From: Colivivens sp963594655
Lineage (GTDB): Bacteria > Bacteroidota > Bacteroidia > Bacteroidales > Bacteroidaceae
Direction: 5' to 3'
Length of the DNA stretch: 64,000 bases
Assembly (NCBI GenBank): GCA_963594655.1
Contig: CAVBFD010000001.1
Location: 1-64,000, forward strand
Positions 61,701 to 64,000 of this stretch are shown here, piece after piece. The position numbers and the translations under genes were made by a program. The stretch's first letter is position 1; every line of letters starts with the position of its first letter. The notes under the pieces were generated by a model that did not search any database, was not told where the DNA came from, and saw only the letters and a list, made by a program, of their open reading frames with translations.

Positions 61701-62468
61701 CTGCTGCGTTATGGCAATATGTTCCAGAGCGACAAGCATGAGGCGCAGGGCGGTCTGTTCGGCCCTATAGAGATTGCCACTGTCCATCCGGCATTGCCTA
61801 CCGACATACCGGAGTTGAGTAGTGTGGAGCGACTGAACAAGGAGCGGGAGTTGGTGGGTATCTACCTGTCCGCCCATCCGCTCGACGAGTACGCGTTCAT
61901 CATAGACAAGGTGTGCAACACGCAACTGGGCGAGTTGAGTGACCTGTCTGCATTGAGAAACCGCTCCGAGATTACTTTTGCAGGGACGATAACCGAAGTT
62001 ACGGTGGGGACTACCAAGGACGGTTCTCCTTGTGGGTTTGTGAAGATGGAGGGGTTCAAGGACTCGTGTCAGATACGGCTCTTCGGGTCGAAGTGGGTGA
62101 ACGTGCGCCACTGTTTCAATATGGGTGAGGCTGTGTTCGTGCGCGCCAAGACCGCACAGCGGTACAGGTGGAATCCCAACCTGCTGGAACTGGTGATAGA
62201 GTCTGTGGAACTGTTGCCGGAGGTGAAGGACACGCTGTTGGAAAAGGTCACGTTCTCTATGGAATTGAACAACATGACTCAGGACATGGTGGACGACCTT
62301 ACGGCACTCCTGACCAAGAAAAAGGGTAAAACAAGTGTCGCTTTCGTTATACAGGACGAGGATGGCCAACCGGTTGAGCTTGTCAGCGACATAAAGGTCT
62401 CGGTAGACAGGGCTGTGATAAATCTCCTCGACAAGTATAAGGATGTAATCAGTGTGACTGTGAATTGA
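58776..62468 (+). CDS. dnaE: DNA polymerase III alpha subunit
   Basis: The 1230-residue replicative polymerase starts with a PHP domain (FVHLHVHTQYSILDGQASIP). The polymerase active-site motif PDIDVDFDDDGRGKV (about 464-478) supplies two catalytic Asp residues and GPGRGSAAGSVVAYCL the nucleotide-binding block. YRPGPMDYIPDFIDRK and the fingers segment QEQVMLLSRQLADFTRGESD follow, then SYAFNKSHATCYS, a tandem HhH segment and a C-terminal OB-fold (EITFAGTITEVTVGTTKDG, about 1062-1080). It is the last gene of the porW-porX-tsaE-dnaE set, which links replication to type IX secretion genes only by position. Confidence 0.97.
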   Translation: MEDFVHLHVHTQYSILDGQASIPRLVDKAVANGMKGLAMTDHGNMFGIKEFFNYVNKVKGKNPELDFTPIFGCEVYCARRGKQRKEEKVDYSGWHLILLAKNLKGYHNLIKIVSRAWTDGFYGRPRTDHADIEKYHEGLICCSACIGGEVPKYVIAGQMDKAEESVLWFKNLFGDDYYLEIQRHEVKNPNQRANRETYEIQKVANKGIAELARKCGVKLVCTNDVHFVDEDNAEAHDRLLCLSTGKDLDDPKRMLYSKQEWMKTKEEMNEVFADIPEALANTMEVLGKVETYSIDHSPIMPNFDIPKEFGTEEEYRQRITEKELFDEFTRDENGNVVLSEEDANKKIEKLGGYDKLYRIKFEADYLSKLTHEGARKYYGDPIPDNVEQQIKFELHVMKTMGFPGYFLIVQDYIRAAREQLGVWVGPGRGSAAGSVVAYCLEITKIDPIKYDLLFERFLNPDRISLPDIDVDFDDDGRGKVLQWVTEKYGAEKVAHIITYGTMATKLAIKDVARVQKVPLSEVNAICKAIPDKLPDGKKMNLTNVIACVKEVKDAASSPDENLRNTIKYAQMLENNVRNTGVHACGTIICRDDITDWVPVSTAEDKETHEKVNCTQYDGHVIEETGLIKMDFLGLKTLSQLKEAVANVRDSLGIEVDVDYLNIADPATYQLYCDGRTVGTFQFESGGMQNYLRQLQPGVFEDLIAMNALYRPGPMDYIPDFIDRKLGRKPIEYDIPCMEKYLKDTYGITVYQEQVMLLSRQLADFTRGESDALRKAMGKKKKDIVDKMKPKFIAGGTAKGHDPKVLDKIWNDWEKFASYAFNKSHATCYSWVAYQTAYMKANYPAQWMAAVMSRSLADIYEISKLMDECRSMGIPTLGPDINESRVKFSVNERGAIRFGLAAIKGVGESAVSAIINEREKNGVYKDIFDLVERVNLTSCNRKNLECLAWAGAFDSFGLSRETYFAKYANGDLFMDTLLRYGNMFQSDKHEAQGGLFGPIEIATVHPALPTDIPELSSVERLNKERELVGIYLSAHPLDEYAFIIDKVCNTQLGELSDLSALRNRSEITFAGTITEVTVGTTKDGSPCGFVKMEGFKDSCQIRLFGSKWVNVRHCFNMGEAVFVRAKTAQRYRWNPNLLELVIESVELLPEVKDTLLEKVTFSMELNNMTQDMVDDLTALLTKKKGKTSVAFVIQDEDGQPVELVSDIKVSVDRAVINLLDKYKDVISVTVN

Positions 62469-62475
62469 CGGGACA

Positions 62476-62502
62476 GAGAGGGGGGTATGGTCCTATCCCC
62501 TT
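62476..62502 (+). terminator. Possible terminator after dnaE
   Basis: AGAGGGG ... TA pairs imperfectly with TA ... CCCCTTCT. It overlaps the 3' end of the converging gene at 62493. Confidence 0.35.
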
Positions 62503-62912
62503 CTTTCCCCTATTATGAGGAACACGTCATCCTTGATGGCGTCTGGCAGTTCTACCGCGCGCAGTTGCAGGCTTCTGACCCATCCGGCTACTTCCTCCTC
62601 CTTCATCGTGTAGAGGATGTCCCTGAACTCGTTCACCGCCTCGTCGGTGTATGCGTCGGATGCGGTGCCACGGTATCTGTCCAGTTCCTCATCGTCATAA
62701 TATTCTATCTCCTTGCTTATGGCTGCCAGCAGACTTTCTTTCTCGCACACTTCATGTTGTCCGCAGCACTCGCTGTCAGCCACCTGCCCCACTGAGGGTA
62801 ATTCCTTGATTTCCCCTTTCTCCAGTTTCTTCTGCAATGACCTGTTGCGGAAATAGCTTATGATGAAAGCGACGACACCGAGCAGGATAAGTCCTATAAT
62901 CAGATGTAACAT
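62493..62912 (-). CDS. Membrane-anchored protein with CCGxHxxC motif
   Basis: From the Met at 62912 the product has 139 residues. One hydrophobic helix (HLIIGLILLGVVAFIISYF, residues 3-21) anchors it in the membrane, followed by a basic stretch and a motif ADSECCGQHEVCEKE (about 46-60) with three Cys and one His that could bind metal. The C-terminal half (EIEYYDDEELDRYRG; EEVAGWVRSLQLRAVELPD) is charged and helical. It overlaps the aroA stop by 13 bases, so it is co-expressed with aroA. Similar proteins occur beside aroA in other Bacteroidetes and are sometimes labelled phospholipase; I see no lipase motif. Function unknown. Confidence 0.75.
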   Translation of the reverse strand: MLHLIIGLILLGVVAFIISYFRNRSLQKKLEKGEIKELPSVGQVADSECCGQHEVCEKESLLAAISKEIEYYDDEELDRYRGTASDAYTDEAVNEFRDILYTMKEEEVAGWVRSLQLRAVELPDAIKDDVFLIIGERRG

Positions 62913-64000
62913 AACAAAAAACCAGCCTTTTCGAGGTCTTGCCAATAGGTCGGGTACGACTTGTTGACCACCTCCGGATCTTCTATTATAATCTCTTTCA
63001 GTTTCAAGGCGCAAGGTGCGAACGCCATTGCCATCCGGTGGTCTTTATATGTGGCTATTGAGGGGATTCCGTCAACAGGTGACCGTAATCCGTCCCATGT
63101 CATGGAGTCCTTGTCCGCCTTGATGGTGTACCCGAGTTTTGCCAGTTCACATTGCAGTGCCGCTATACGGTCGGTTTCCTTTATCCTCAGTGTCCCCAGT
63201 CCGGTGAAGTGGAATGGTATGTCCAGCATACAGCAGTTGACCACTATCGTCTGCACCAGGTCGGGACAATCCTGAAAGTCATATTCAAACACGTCGCCAC
63301 TGCCGCGTATAGCCTCTATCTTCTTGTATATACTGTCGCATACCTTGTCGCCCTGAAGACTTTGCATGGACAGCCCGCTGAGGTGGAAGGCGGAGGGAAC
63401 GTCTGCGATGGACGCTATCTCATACCAGTAGGATGAGGCTGTCCAGTCGGCCTCGATAGGTATGTCATTGTCCGTGGCGGTAGGACTGTATCCGTGCTTC
63501 ACGGCAATGGTATTGTCGTCAATCCACTCTACAGTAGCTCCGAACCGCCGCATCAGTCCGGTGGTGATACTTATGTACGGTCGTGACACCACATGTCCCT
63601 TCAGTCTGAGGGTCAGTCCGTCGGTGAGCGTGGGCGCAATCATCAGCAGGGCGGAGATGAACTGTGAGCTGACACTGCCGTCAAGCGCTACTGTACCGCC
63701 CCGCATGGACGTGTTTCCCGTAATCCTCAGAGGAGGGAAACCCTCACGGTCCACATATTCAATATCTGCGCCCAAGGTCCTCAATGCCTCGACAAGGATA
63801 CCGATGGGCCGTTCCCTCAGTCTCTGCGTTCCTGTGATGACCCTTGTGCCGGAGGTGACTGACAGGTAGGCTGTGGCAAAGCGCATGGCTGTGCCTGCCG
63901 CGCCCACATCAGCCACAGGGTCATGGGACTGGAGTAACTGTGCGAGGACCCGTATGTCATCACACAAGGTGGACACAGGTCGCCTCAGTACCTTGTCGGG
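62900..64000 (-). CDS. aroA: 3-Phosphoshikimate 1-carboxyvinyltransferase (EPSP synthase), 5' end outside window
   Basis: About 366 residues are visible and the reading frame stays open to the window edge (PDKVLRRPV precedes the first in-window GTG), so the start lies beyond 64000. EPSP synthase joins shikimate 3-phosphate and phosphoenolpyruvate in the shikimate pathway. Recognisable blocks are DVGAAGTAMRFATAYLS, the TQRLRERPIGILVEALRTLG with GADIEY, SSQFISALLMIAPTL, EADWTASSYWYEI, FTGLGTLRIKETDRIAALQ with CELAKLG, and YKDHRMAMAFAP. Compared with E. coli the central part is the divergent Bacteroidetes form. The membrane-anchored Cys-motif gene overlaps its 3' end. Confidence 0.93.
   Translation of the reverse strand, partial: PDKVLRRPVSTLCDDIRVLAQLLQSHDPVADVGAAGTAMRFATAYLSVTSGTRVITGTQRLRERPIGILVEALRTLGADIEYVDREGFPPLRITGNTSMRGGTVALDGSVSSQFISALLMIAPTLTDGLTLRLKGHVVSRPYISITTGLMRRFGATVEWIDDNTIAVKHGYSPTATDNDIPIEADWTASSYWYEIASIADVPSAFHLSGLSMQSLQGDKVCDSIYKKIEAIRGSGDVFEYDFQDCPDLVQTIVVNCCMLDIPFHFTGLGTLRIKETDRIAALQCELAKLGYTIKADKDSMTWDGLRSPVDGIPSIATYKDHRMAMAFAPCALKLKEIIIEDPEVVNKSYPTYWQDLEKAGFLLCYI

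Noticed and set aside
1..64000. tRNA, rRNA genes, insertion sequences or prophage
   Set aside because: No cloverleaf, rRNA-like stretch, transposase or phage gene was recognised by eye; a dedicated tRNA search would settle the first point.

Overview
The window looks like a chromosomal segment of a member of the Bacteroidales, most likely a Prevotella-type (Prevotellaceae) gut or rumen bacterium. The evidence is direct: intergenic regions carry the Bacteroidetes promoter pattern (TTTG or TTG, about 19 bases, then TAnnTTTG), SecD and SecF are fused, there is a meso-diaminopimelate dehydrogenase, a PorW/SprE-like lipoprotein sits next to a PorX regulator of type IX secretion, and one secreted protein ends in the YNIAGQRL ... 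GKKVFVK tail common in Prevotella proteins. The placement is an inference; no rRNA or tRNA gene was seen in the window.

Layout. 0-1.4 kb: the 5' end of an AAA ATPase, a 0.7-kb gene-free stretch with heptamer repeats in inverted arms, and a solitary vsr. 1.4-5.7 kb (minus): a surface-glycan cassette, glf (UDP-galactopyranose mutase), a WbbI-like galactofuranosyltransferase, a GT-A-like protein and a LicD transferase. 5.8-22 kb (plus): an MG2-domain exported protein, rhomboid protease, EEP phosphatase, secDF, ddh, a small exported protein, dxs, trkA-trkH and the comM/yifB ATPase. 22-28 kb (minus): ACT protein, PFL/DUF711 protein, polyprenyl synthase, nitrilase-family amidase and a helix-hairpin-helix outer-membrane barrel protein. 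27.9-30.8 kb (plus): WbqC-family protein, glycyl-tRNA synthetase and an FKBP-like lipoprotein.

31.4-40.3 kb (minus) is the most unusual part: five overlapping lipoprotein genes, three with MACPF (perforin-like) domains, one BMP/PnrA-like binding protein, and one that joins a periplasmic-binding-protein domain to a legumain-like (C13) cysteine protease with an intact His/Cys dyad. Most carry acidic stretches right after the lipid-bearing Cys that resemble the Bacteroidetes surface-export signal. Beyond its 3' end lies a 0.67-kb gene-free convergent region with five CTCGAG-centred palindromes spaced exactly 22 bp apart. On its other side (40.5-44.2 kb) lie surface-glycan genes: an acyltransferase interrupted at a G9 tract (probably phase variable), an epimerase, a TarI/IspD-like cytidylyltransferase and a second LicD. 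In Bacteroides, MACPF antimicrobial proteins (BSAPs) are known to travel with LPS-glycan genes that give self-resistance, so a toxin-plus-surface-change module is a reasonable hypothesis.

44.3-50.9 kb (minus): pruA, a duplicated secreted metallopeptidase with one dead copy, and a 1076-residue fusion of all the modules of an archaeal-type proline dehydrogenase complex; together they suggest proline or peptide catabolism. 51-64 kb: a GH51 arabinofuranosidase, a small exported protein, the operon porW-porX-tsaE-dnaE, then (minus) a membrane-anchored Cys-motif protein and aroA, which runs off the window.
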